The notes below the pieces were generated by a model. That model was not told where the DNA came from and ran no database searches. It saw only the letters and a program-made list of their open reading frames with translations. DNA of 64,000 nt, taken from contig JAWUZG010001112.1 in assembly GCA_036785705.1 (NCBI GenBank), positions 23,362 to 87,361 on the forward strand, in the 5' to 3' direction. This stretch comes from Acanthornis magna (lineage: Eukaryota > Chordata > Aves > Passeriformes > Acanthizidae). Shown here in pieces: positions 11,578-21,406 of the stretch (positions are counted from its first letter, which is position 1; every line of letters begins with the position of its first letter). The translations under genes were made by a program, and so were the position numbers.

Positions 11578-14500
11578 ATGCGTGACGGTGGCGTCCTATT
11601 GACTGTGCTTGTCCTGCTGCTGGCCGCTGTGGCTGTCTGGTGGGCCCTTGGCCACTGGATGCCACGGAGGCAGCATGCAGCGACTCCCAAGAGGCGCAAG
11701 CGCCCCGGGGTCCGGCCCAGAGGCTCACGGAGGAGCCGAGGAGCCCCTGTGGCTCCCAGGCTTTCCAGGCCTCGGGCCACCCCTCTCAAGCGGCCACGTG
11801 CTCCCGCGAGCTCCCTGGACAGCTCCTGCGGCTGCAGGCCCTGCGTGGCAGTGGCCCAGGAGCTGCAGCTGCTGATGCTGCTGCTGTGGGCTCGCCACGG
11901 GACGCGTGTGCCCTTCTATTCAGGGATGTGGCAGGCCTTGTGGAAAGAACTGGAGGAGCTGGTGAAGCGAGGCCACCTGCCCTGCTGTGGCTCGCCCAGC
12001 TCCTCCCGGAGCCTGCATCCCTCCAAGAGGCTGCTCCCAGCAGGAACCTCCATCATCCCTGGGAGAGCCTCAGGCCTTGCAAGGATGGCACACCATCAGA
12101 GATCCTCCATCCGTGCAAGAGCCTCCGGCTGTCAGAGATCCTCCATCCTGCCAGCAGCCTCTGCTATCTCTGACAGCCTCCATCCCTGCCAGAGGCTCAG
12201 CGAGACCTGTCAGCCTGAGGAAGGTGCAGAGCCCATGGACAGGTCTCCCAGCTCCCTTGGACTCGTGGACTTCAACAACACGGGCGCATCCCTGAGCACT
12301 GCCGCAGCCAGGGAAAGCCCAGAAGTCCAAGTGGGAGCCCAGCCCGACCCAGGGGAGCCTTCCCAGGAGCAGGTGGCGGAGCAGCAAGCGTGCTGCAGCC
12401 AGCAGTTGCCGGCCCACAGCTCCCAGGACGCTGTGCCGACTGCGCCAGCTGGCTGCAGCCCGTGCTTGGTGGCGGAGACCATCCCCAAGAGACCCAGGAG
12501 GTTCCTCCGTCTGCAGGAAGCTGCTCCCAGACGGCCACCGACCACCCTGAAGGCCTTTCCAATAGCAGGTGGGATCTTCTCAGGAGCTGTGTGAGGCTCT
12601 CCCGGGGCTTCTGAGGGCCATCCCCAGGCCAGGCCAGGCCAGGCCAGGCCAGGCCAGGCCAGGGCCCCTGAGAGCAGCCTAGTCCCTGGCTGCTTCCAGT
12701 GCCTGCGATGCCACGGCTTCCAAAAACTCCCCTCTGCTTTGCAGCCGCTCCTGGGACGCCCCTGTGGGAAGAAGCCTCGGGCTGTAGCCCCGGCCGTCCC
12801 CAACACCTGAGTCCAGCCCACGACGCCGGGGACAGCGACGGTGCCGGCCTGCCCCGCTGCACTCCGGCTCCTGCAGCCGCCTGTGCGCGCTGCCCCGGCC
12901 CCGCTGTGCCGCTCGCCAGCCCGATGCCTGCAAGGCGGTGGCCGCTGCCCGGCGCGCAGCAGGAAGCAGGTGAGAGCAGCGTGGCCCGCGCTGGCCCGGC
13001 CCGCTTCACTCGCGGCGGTGGCACTTGCGGGGGGCCCTGGGCGCAAGGCTGATGGCTCGCTCTTGGCCGCAGGGCAAAAGAAGAAGCTGCAGGAGCTGTA
13101 CCAGCTGGGCCCGCAGCTGGGGCGCGGTGGCTTTGGCACCGTCTTCGCGGGGACCCGCCTCTCTGACGGGAGCCCGGTAAGTGGCCGCTACGGCCGGGGG
13201 CGGGGCCGGAGGGCCGGGCCGGGGCCGGGCAGGGCTCAAGCTCAGCCCGCCTCTCTCGTGGGCTTGCAGGTGGCCATCAAACGCGTGGCCCGGGACGGCG
13301 TGCTGCAGTGGGACGAGCTGGTGAGTGAGCGGGGCCAGCGGGACAGAGCGGGGCGTGGCGGGCAGGGCTAAGCCCGGGGCTAAGCCGAGGGTGGCAGGCG
13401 GGAGATGGCGGGGGGGGGGGAGCGGGCGTGGGCTCAGCGTGCGAGCCGGAGCGTGGCGGGCGCGGGGATGGAAGACACCGCTGGTGGTGCCGGGCAGGGG
13501 GACACCCCCCGAGCACGGCCTGGGCGGGAGGAAGCCCAAGGCCCAGGGAGGCTGCCCAAGGGTGGGGGGGGCACTGGGGCAGCCCAGGCAGGGGGCAGCG
13601 GAGCCACAGGGCAGCATCAGGCCTGCTGGAGGCATTGTCTCCTCCTCCTCACAGCCCGACGGCGCCTGTGTTCCGATGGAGATCGTGCTCCTGGAGAAGG
13701 TGGGCTCTGGCTGCCGCCACATCATCCAGCTCCTCGACTGGTTTGAGCTGCCCGACAGCTTCCTGCTGGTCATGGAGCGTCCGGAGCCATCGCAGGATCT
13801 CCTGCACTTCCTGCTGGAGCGGGAGTTCCTGTGCGAGGAGGTGGCGCGCTGGCTTTTCCGCCAGGTGCTGGAGGCCGTGCGGCACTGCACCGCCTGCGGC
13901 GTCCTGCACCGGGACATCAAGCCGGAGAACCTCCTCGTGGACCCGGAGAGCGGCGACCTGAAGCTCATCGACTTCGGTTGCGGCACCTTCCTCCAGGAGC
14001 AGCCCTTCACGTCCTTTGCCGGTGAGCCCACGTGCCGGGCCGCGTGCCCTTGGGCGCCAGGCATTGCACGGCCCCATTCCCTCCTGGGCTGCGGGGCGCG
14101 GCATTCAGCCGGCTGCCGGCTGCCCTTGGGCACGGGGTGGACGCTGTGCCCCTGCCTGGGCCAGGAGGCCGGGGCCAGGCTCTGGGAGGCAGCAGCCTGC
14201 GCCTGGACATCGCCGCCTGTCTCCCCTAGGAACACACGTGTACAGCCCACCCGAGTGGGTCCGCCATGGCTGCTACCACGGCCACGGGGCGACCATCTGG
14301 TCCCTGGGCGTGCTGCTGTACGTCATGGTCTGCGGGAAGCTCCCCTTCCTGGAGGACCATGACATCGTGTCGGGCCAGCTCTGCTTCGGGAAGCAGCTCT
14401 CTCCAGGTCGGTATCCGGCCTCAGAAGGCAGGCTTTGGCAGGTGGCTCTGCGCAGCCCAGCGTGGCGCTCACGCAGCTCCGTGGCAGGTCCATCTGCCGG

Positions 14501-14840
14501 CAAGGGCTGGCCGCAGGAGGTGGCCCGTGATGGACTCGCTCGGCTGGTGTGGCGCGCTGGGCTGACGGAGGTGGCGCGCGCTTCCTGCCGTGCCGCTGTC
14601 CCGCCGAGGGCAGAGTGGGCCGGGAGTGCAGCGCAGCTCTGAGCACAGGCGGCGCGGCCCGGGCCCTGCAGGCGCTGGGAGCGGCTGGGCAGGAGCCTTC
14701 TGCGAGTGACCGGCGCTTTCTGGCTTCTCTCCCCAGAGTGCCAACAGCTGATCCGCTGGTGTTTGTCCAAGCACCCCGCGGACAGGCCAGCGCTGGAGGA
14801 GATCTCGCGCCACCCTTGGCTGCGCGGCAGGCGTCTTTGA
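11578..14840 (+). CDS. PIM-like serine/threonine kinase copy 3, with N-terminal membrane anchor (reference copy)
   Basis: Exons: 11578-12568, 12745-12969, 13073-13176, 13270-13320, 13655-14021, 14230-14406 and 14737-14840. They join to 672 codons with matching phases and GT-AG introns. Residues 5-27 form a hydrophobic signal-anchor-like helix, 29-73 are Arg/Pro-rich, 142-209 hold degenerate 12-residue repeats, and 331-405 (exon 2) are Pro/Ala-rich. The kinase domain covers about 415-668: glycine loop LGRGGFG (421-427), VAIK Lys444, alpha-C Glu466, the PIM hinge ERPEP (498-502), HRD Asp544 with Asn549, DFG Asp563 and SPPEW. The ERPEP hinge and the lack of an Asp before the WSLG motif are PIM-family traits. 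PIM kinases are normally about 310-400 residues and cytosolic; the 405-residue anchored extension is unusual. Joining exon 1 to the kinase is inferred from splice sites and phase. The ATG was chosen because it lies 54 bp past the TATA box with G at -3. Whether it is closest to PIM1 or PIM3 cannot be decided here. Confidence 0.78.
12624..12663 (+). repeat. CCAGG minisatellite, intron 1 of copy 3 (8 units)
   Basis: Eight perfect 5-mers within the 176-nt intron 1. Confidence 0.85.
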
Positions 14841-14906
14841 TGCCTTGCCGCAGCCTCTGCAGCACCCACTTCCCCCCCAGTCCTACGCAGGGCTGAGGAC
14901 CTGAAA

Positions 14907-14912
14907 AATAAA
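14907..14912 (+). terminator. Poly(A) signal of kinase copy 3
   Basis: AATAAA 67 nt past the stop codon. The LTR element begins 130 bp further on, so transcripts can end before reaching it. Confidence 0.7.
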
Positions 14913-15042
14913 ACAACCAACCCATTCCGCGGTGTCAAGTGCGGTCCCTGTTAGCAACTTCAGCTAAAGAAACCTCCTTGTCCAAGGGCTGATCAGAGGG
15001 TTCCTTTCAGCCTTGGTCAAGCTTTCGAGGCCTCTCCTCCAG

Positions 15043-15306
15043 TGTTGCGGGGGCACAGGTCATTCACACGCAGATCAACATGATCAAGGTGAAAGCCCTT
15101 TATTCCAGATCAGAAGGCTTCTTATATACATATTCTACTTCTCTATATCTAAGCAGTAGATTGGTTACTAGCTACTTGTTTGCATATCTAAACGAATCAC
15201 TTAGAGCGATGGTGAGCTGTCATACAAACGCTGCTTCTGCTGGCTCTGCTAAGCTAATGCTGGATTGCGCACATCTCACTGCCCTGCCTATTAAGAACGC
15301 CCAACA
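15043..15306 (-). repeat. LTR (3' LTR of element copy 1)
   Basis: 264 bp, TG...CA ends on the minus strand. TATATAAG is at 15128-15121 and AATAAA at 15104-15099, only 16 nt apart, so R must be very short. Confidence 0.88.
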
Positions 15307-18300
15307 TATCCCCCGTTTTCTTTTTGCACAAGCCAGGCCTGATTGATGTACTTTTCTATCACTCTGTGAATTAGCATAGCGCAGCATTGCACAAATTCTT
15401 GAGTCAGTGATTCTTTAGCTTTGAGCAACCTTTCTACTTTAACTTGTTACTATACGGTTACTTAAAATAATTTTTCTAGTAAGTACTACTTTAGCTAATT
15501 GAAACTGTGAAAACAGTATACACCATTGCTCTAAAGTCTCTGTCAAGCTCAAATCTTGATTAAAGAGTCCATGGTTTCTTCTGAACTCTGGTTCTTGATT
15601 CTGATCAGGTGAGCAGGTAATTGCTTTGAACCTGTTGGTGATAGAACACATGCATACTCTCTTCTCTAGTTTAACAGGTTATTTGAGCTTTGTTATTACG
15701 TGTTATTACACACTGAATTGTGGGTTTTGCATTATGACCGAAGGTGATCAAGGCAACAGGTGCAACTACAGCTGCAATACATAAGAGAAAGAGAACAGTA
15801 CCTCAAAAGTACACAGATCATTAACTATTTAACTATTAGCTATTACCCAGAGTCTACAATCACTGGAGAGTCCCATTTTTCAGGCAAGACTTGAAGACCT
15901 TTCCCGGGCAAGGCTTTCAAGTTTACCTGAAAGGGGTTCCAGTTCTTATCAAGCCGAATTGGTGAGCCAAAATGACTCAATTGCATTTTTAGAGCAGAAA
16001 CATCTGGGATTAAAGATCCAGTACTCGATCAGCTTAGGGCCAGGGCTTGGCCAGAGCCCAGGCCTTCACTGAGAGAGTCTTTCTAAATTCTCTAAACAAG
16101 CTTCTATTAATAGCAATTCTTTAAAACAATACACTTCTTACAGATAACTACACAGGGTTATGTGAAAACTTCCAAAGCAGTTGGCGTTGTCATTTAGTTT
16201 TAACTAAATAATCAATGGTACCATAAACAAACTACAAATAGCTGTGAACAAAGAAATACATACGTGTGGTATCAAATAATATCTTTTGCATAATGCTCTC
16301 TATAAAAGCTTAGTAAATTCATATAATTACATTAACAACACATCTAGAATTGTTAATATAGTAACAGTAACTGTTCTGAGAAAGTGAGATTATGTTTTCT
16401 ACACCTCTATGCATATATGACAGTAAAGCAAAATGAAAACAAGAGAGAAGCACTAAGCATCTTACAATTAATAATATTCATGATTTGAAATTGATGTTCA
16501 TTCTTCTGTGTTACCTATAGAAGGTAAAGCTGCAAAGGTTGTTATAGTCATCTTGATTGACTAATGTAGAACACTCAAAACCATAGGATTTGTGATGAAA
16601 TTAAGGATTTGACAAATTGCATCTTCACTTACTTGTCTTATCAATTCTTTATCATGAACATTTCAATTGACTTTATCTTATCTCTATAGCAAAGGAACTG
16701 TAAAGAAAAAAAAACTGTAAAAAACTCTTCTCCCTGTTCCCCCTTTTTTCTTTTTTTTTTTTTTTTGTGTCTTATTTTGCATGTTTTGACAGAACTTAAA
16801 CTTTAACTTCGCTTAAAACTAAGATAAATCTAACAGAGCTTAAAGTTAACATAATTGAAAGTGAAGAGAAATTAATCTTCAGCACTTAAAAAATAAGTTT
16901 TATCTCATAGGCGCCTCTACTTAGATGTACATGCCGGCAAAATATGAATTAACACAGACAATTCACACACATACACAAGGGGCAGCAAGTTACACCCCTC
17001 TGACAGCTGTCACAAATTCACTGAAAAACACCACCACTCATAAACATGGAAATTTTCTTCACTCGACTACAAGCGTCTGTTTTCCCTTTTCTTTCTTTCA
17101 GAGGTTACTAAAATTTAACTTCTTAATCAAACTGAAAATCAACAGACTTTACATAAATTTTGATCAACTTAAAGTTGACAGGTCTGAGCTACAAACTTGG
17201 AATACGTAAAAAACTCGAGCAACATTCTTAGTACATTTGCTGCAGCATACCTGTGGAAAGAAAAAAAAAACCAAATCTTTTGAATTAGAGAAGTAGTCAC
17301 TCTGGATGCCTCTGCAAGCGTTTAACTTTAAACCTACCAAACTAGATACAAGGTTAAGGGTACACCTTGAGAGTTTCAGATACAGCAGAACTCAACCTGT
17401 TTTGACCTCTCCTGTATAAGAAACTACTGAAAATTCATCATACAGCAGTTAAACATCAGTGAATAATATCAAGAGAAATAACTGAGTTGTAAATGAAATA
17501 GCAGCAACGTAGAACTTTAGAGGGTAGGATTTTTGTAGGATTAACTGGAAAGAAATTTAAAGTGTGGCAGATAGGTTGTGCTGAAAATGCCTGTTTAACA
17601 GTCAGTACTCCTCTGAGATAAGTGTAAGTTTACTAAGATGTTTTTGAGGTGCAGCTTTACTCACAGGAATGAACCTGCTTGATTCGCAGATGGTAATACA
17701 GCTTCCTGTAAATATAATTACAGTAGGTTTGAGATGTAAAAAAGACATCAAAGATAAAACTGACACATGTATACAAGCACTGCGGCCTCTCTGTCATAAG
17801 GGCAGAGAGCATCAAGAACTCAGGTACTGAGCAGACAACACTGAATTACTTTTCTGGGCAATTAATGTACTTAAACTATTTTGATGTTAAGTTCATGTGC
17901 AAGCTGTAGGTGACAAGGAAGAACAAGCACATTTAAATTTGTGAGCAGCTGTACTAGCTGGAAATGTTGTCACATGTGTTTATGGCAAGACAGTCACATT
18001 TAAATTGTTTTATTAAAGCTGTGCATGCAAACAGGTAAAGCTAGCACTACACTTTTTACAGTAGAAAACCATGAGCTAATTATAGTCGATTCTTAAAAGT
18101 TTCTGCAGATAACAAATATGGAGTCAGGCCTAGCATTGCTGCTAGGAGTTTTGTAAATCATGCAATGTTTTGACATCAGGATTTAAAGTTAATTGCTGTA
18201 GCTATACGTCTTGTCCAGTGTGAATGTATGTTAAGTAAGACTAAAAACACCGAGTGGATGCATAGACTGAGATATTAGACATAAAAGTATAAATGATGTT

Positions 18301-18760
18301 TTGAGGAAACAACCTGAAAATTCTACTTTGTAATTTTGTATGGGATATAACTGTGCTGTGTTTAATTATGTTTTAGTATTTGGGTTGTTCCAGGCAGCTC
18401 AAGGAATCTGAAGGCCAAACAGCAGGAGTCATGCCAAGTTAGCTTTGCTAGGTAAATTTTTTCCTGTGGGAAAAAACAAGTTTTATCAGAGTTGGATAAT
18501 GTTAGAACTTCAAGAGAAAGCCTGTAAAATTCCTTAAAGGAAAGATACACAGTGAGAAAGCAAAAGGGGGGTTGCTGCTGTAATTTAAGGCAAAATGTCA
18601 TAGTTCACATTCCAATTCTGTGGAGGCAAGATAAGATGTGCAGGGAAAAGTCAAGCAACTTAACAATTTACAAGACTTTTAGAGAATAAAAGATACACAT
18701 AAACCACTTTCTAAACCCTCTCATTTAACCAAGCTGTTATCATTACTGCTGTCTGGTTTT
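15307..18760. other. AT-rich non-coding interior of element copy 1
   Basis: About 3.4 kb between the gag remnant and the 3' LTR where pol and env would be expected. It is strongly AT-rich in contrast to the GC-rich kinase units, and has no frame longer than about 95 codons on either strand. It contains a long pyrimidine run (about 16737-16768; purine-rich on the element strand). The last few hundred bases before the polypurine tract, read on the minus strand, include short open stretches that might be worn env sequence, but this could not be established. The matching interiors are 25125-28580, 39627-43075, 49450-52905 and 59277-62730. Confidence 0.6.
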
Positions 18761-19300
18761 GAAAAGTTGGAAACAAATTCAAAACACAACTCAGTTACAC
18801 TAATCAAAAAGGCAGGGTGGGGGTCAGGAAGCTGCTGCTTGTTCTGTGCAGCTTTCTTGCTTCTCTCGAAGACATCTGGAGATGGCTCTGGTCGCACGGT
18901 CAGTTGCTCTGCCAGTCAGTCGCAGCTGAGTCAGCTCTCCGGCCGAGGGGTGAGCAGCAGTGACAGCAGGACAATGCAGGACTGGGGATGTGTCATGTAA
19001 AAAGCAGATCTTCAAGTAGGGGGGAAGGTCAGAGAAGGAGTACGATTTGTTTACGGGTGAAGGAGCTCTAGCAGGTAGATTAAGAGGTATCACTTGCAAG
19101 GTTTCTGCTAAATCTCGGATGGGAATTGAAAAATCAGTAGAGGTCAATGGACCAGCCTCGACCTCCCCTTGAGAGGGGGATTGGGCATCAGCCTCTACGA
19201 GGCTGCGTCCTCGACCTTGGTCGCCTCCGGTGTTGGGGGTGGCGGGGGGGGAGCTTCAGTCCCCAGCGGTTCTGAGGGTGGCGGGGGGGGGGGTCGGCAC

Positions 19301-19651
19301 TCACGAGGAAATGTCCAGCACGGCGGAAGGAAAAGGGTTGCCGATAGGAAAGGCTTGCAGGGGCTGTCTGATTTCATAGCATGCAAAACATCTACTGTGG
19401 TCTTCCATAAATGAGAGTACTTTGTTGCCTCCTTTGCTTCCTTGCCGCCTGCAGCTACATTGTCGCAGAGCGCTCTCACGATCACCCCCCCAGGTGCAGA
19501 TCTCAAAAGTCACAGAGGCACCCGATATCAGTCTGTGCTCCCATGCCCAGCTAAAAAAGCTTTTCAAAGCCGAGGCATCATATTTCCGTGCTCTCTTAGA
19601 GAGAATAAGTTGGAGGAGGTTTTGGACCACGTCCCGTTCATCCAACCCCAT
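19301..19651 (-). pseudogene. gag-like remnant (matrix-like N-terminus), element copy 1
   Basis: An ATG-started frame of 116 codons begins about 250 nt inside the 5' LTR, after the leader and a splice donor, where a retroviral gag should start. The first half is helix-rich and looks like a matrix domain; this is a positional and compositional call, not a firm family match. The frame stops before a C/Pro-rich stretch (about 19220-19300). Further gag-like coding continues in other frames to about 18825, so the gene is broken and lacks capsid-nucleocapsid continuity. Confidence 0.6.
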
Positions 19652-19901
19652 CTCCTCACTACGGCCGACTCACCTGTTTTCGGTGAGATTTACGTCTTCT
19701 TGACGTGTTGCAGAGCTCTGTCTTGTTCATCCTGCACAGGACTGCAGGGAAACTTTAGGCCATTAATCACTTCATCCTGCAGGGAAACTTTAGGCCATTC
19801 ATCCTGCCGGGGCTCGCAGGGAAATTCGACCGCCTTCCCCGCACCCCGCGCGCACGGAGCAGTTCGTTACGAACTAATTCAGGCACTTTGGGGTCACCAA
19901 A

Positions 19902-20165
19902 TGTTGCGGGGGCACGGGTCAATCACACGCAGATCAACATGATCAAGGTGAAAGCCCTTTATTCCAGATCAGAAGGCTACTTATATACATATTCTACTTC
20001 TCTATATCTAAGCAGTAGATTGGTTACTAGTTACTTGTATGCATATCTAAATGAATCACTTAGAGCGATGGTGAGCTGTCATACAAACGCTGCTTCTGCT
20101 GGCTCTGCTAAGCTAATGCTGGATTGCGCACATCTCACTGCCCTGCCTATTAAGAACACCCAACA
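19902..20165 (-). repeat. LTR (5' LTR of element copy 1)
   Basis: 264 bp. It differs from its partner at seven positions, three of them T/A transversions, with no indels. Confidence 0.88.
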
Positions 20166-20171
20166 CTCCAG

Positions 20172-21296
20172 CATGGTAGTTTTGCGTCTTCAAGCAGGGG
20201 CTGTAGTACAGGTAGGAGGGCCTTTAACAAGCCAAGAAATGCAACACCGAAACAACAGCTGTCCTCTCCAACTGGTGCAGCCACTTGTGCTCAGCCCAAG
20301 TGACACAGGGTGCCTTCCCCTGTGTGCCTTCCCCTGTGTGCCTTCCAAGGGCCAGTGGGTAGCAGGGACGGAGATGTCGCTGCGCTGCCCAAGCCGTGAG
20401 AAGAACTTGCTCCTGGGAAGGCCTTACAGCCATGGGCTGGGCCCAACAGGACCCAGGGCTCCAGCCCTGGGCTCGCCCAGCACACGGTCACAGTGGTGCA
20501 ATGGCACAGGCCCCCCTGTGCCAGATTCCCCCTCACTCCCTTTGGACTCAGCCCCAAAGAAGTCACAAAACGAGTCCAAGTGCCCTGGCCAGCTGCTCGG
20601 TGCTTCCTGAAAGCGCTTTACATGTGCACATCTCCCCCGAGAAAGGGGAAAAAAATCAAGGCAGGGCACGACAGGCCCCCAAAGGTTTGAAGGTGCCCCC
20701 AGCTCCTGTCCCACAGGCTGGAGGCTCCCGCGGCACAGGCAGTGCCCTGCAGGATGGTGCCTCATCTCCCGCTCAGGCTGCGCTCCGCCGCATTCCCTGC
20801 CCTGGTCCTGCAGCACGGCCGGCGGTGGAAGACTCAGGTGCCAAATGTGCACCAGAAGCCAAGTCCAAGTCAAGGCCAGAGCAGTGGCAGCACTCACAGC
20901 ACAGCGGGGAAAACCTGATTTATTTAACACCGAGGCTCTGCACAAGTCTCCAAGCCAAAATCAGAAACTTCATCCTGCTCCTCGACAGAGGGACGGAGGG
21001 GAGCGAACTCACGCTCCCTTTGCTGCTGCAGGATCTTCTTGGGCACCGAGCTGGCACCGAGCTGGTTCCCAGCTGGCACTGCTGCAGGGTCCTGGGAGCC
21101 ACGGGCAGGACACTGGTGGCACCGGCCCTCTTCCTGATGTGCCACTTGCTCACTGCAATGGCCTGAGTTCCCCTTCTGATTTCCAGGCTTTTTCTGGCCA
21201 TGTGCATCTTCACGGCTGAGCCAGTTCCACTGATCCCTGAGGCAGGCGGGGCTGTGACAGCACAAAGGGGCTGAGCGCTGGCGTCAGGCAGGGCTG
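20172..21296. other. Spacer between element copy 1 and kinase copy 4
   Basis: Standard GC-rich spacer with no supported protein gene. It carries two tandem 14-bp copies (ccttcccctgtgtg, 20313-20340) where element-free spacers have one, and ctggtgcag instead of ctggcgcag at about 20273. Minus-strand AATAAA is at 20924-20919. Confidence 0.6.
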
Positions 21297-21353
21297 TGAT
21301 GTCACAGCGCTGTGCTGGCCCACAGCACTGTGATGTCACCGGGGCTATATAAG
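21297..21353 (+). promoter_or_regulatory. Core promoter of kinase copy 4
   Basis: CRE-like motifs are at 21297-21305 and 21331-21339, and TATATAAG is at 21346-21353. Confidence 0.65.
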
Positions 21354-21406
21354 ACGGGCCGGCAGCCGCAGTTGCCAGCGCAGTTGCGACAGGACGTGCC
21401 GGAGCC

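Larger units (their letters stand above)
15043..20165 (-). mobile_element. Non-autonomous LTR retroelement, copy 1 (alpharetrovirus-like endogenous retrovirus)
   Basis: The element is 5,123 bp, antisense to the kinase gene, and bounded by CTCCAG target duplications (15037-15042 and 20166-20171). On the minus strand the order is: 5' LTR (20165-19902); an 18-nt primer-binding site at 19899-19882 beginning TGGTGACCCC, which fits the 3' end of tRNA-Trp after a TT spacer; a leader with a good splice donor near 19675; a gag-like remnant; about 3.4 kb of AT-rich DNA; a purine-rich tract (15325-15310, one C interruption); and the 3' LTR. No pol or env could be recognised, so movement would have needed proteins from a helper element. 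The short TATA-to-AATAAA spacing in the LTR and the 6-bp duplication are as in avian alpharetroviruses. Confidence 0.85.

Noticed and set aside
12210..13139. 309-codon frame antisense to exons 1-3
   Set aside because: It contains the translated CCAGG minisatellite and overlaps splice sites. A shadow of the real gene.
13006..14250. Minus-strand open frame of 414 codons across kinase exons 3-6 (also at 47149-48393)
   Set aside because: It starts at a GTG, runs antisense through exons and introns alike, and is broken in other copies only by changes in the intron 4 G-run. It reflects high GC content, not a gene.
18362..18601. 79-codon minus-strand frame in the AT-rich element interior
   Set aside because: Too short, no family resemblance, and lost in element copy 5 by single-base indels.
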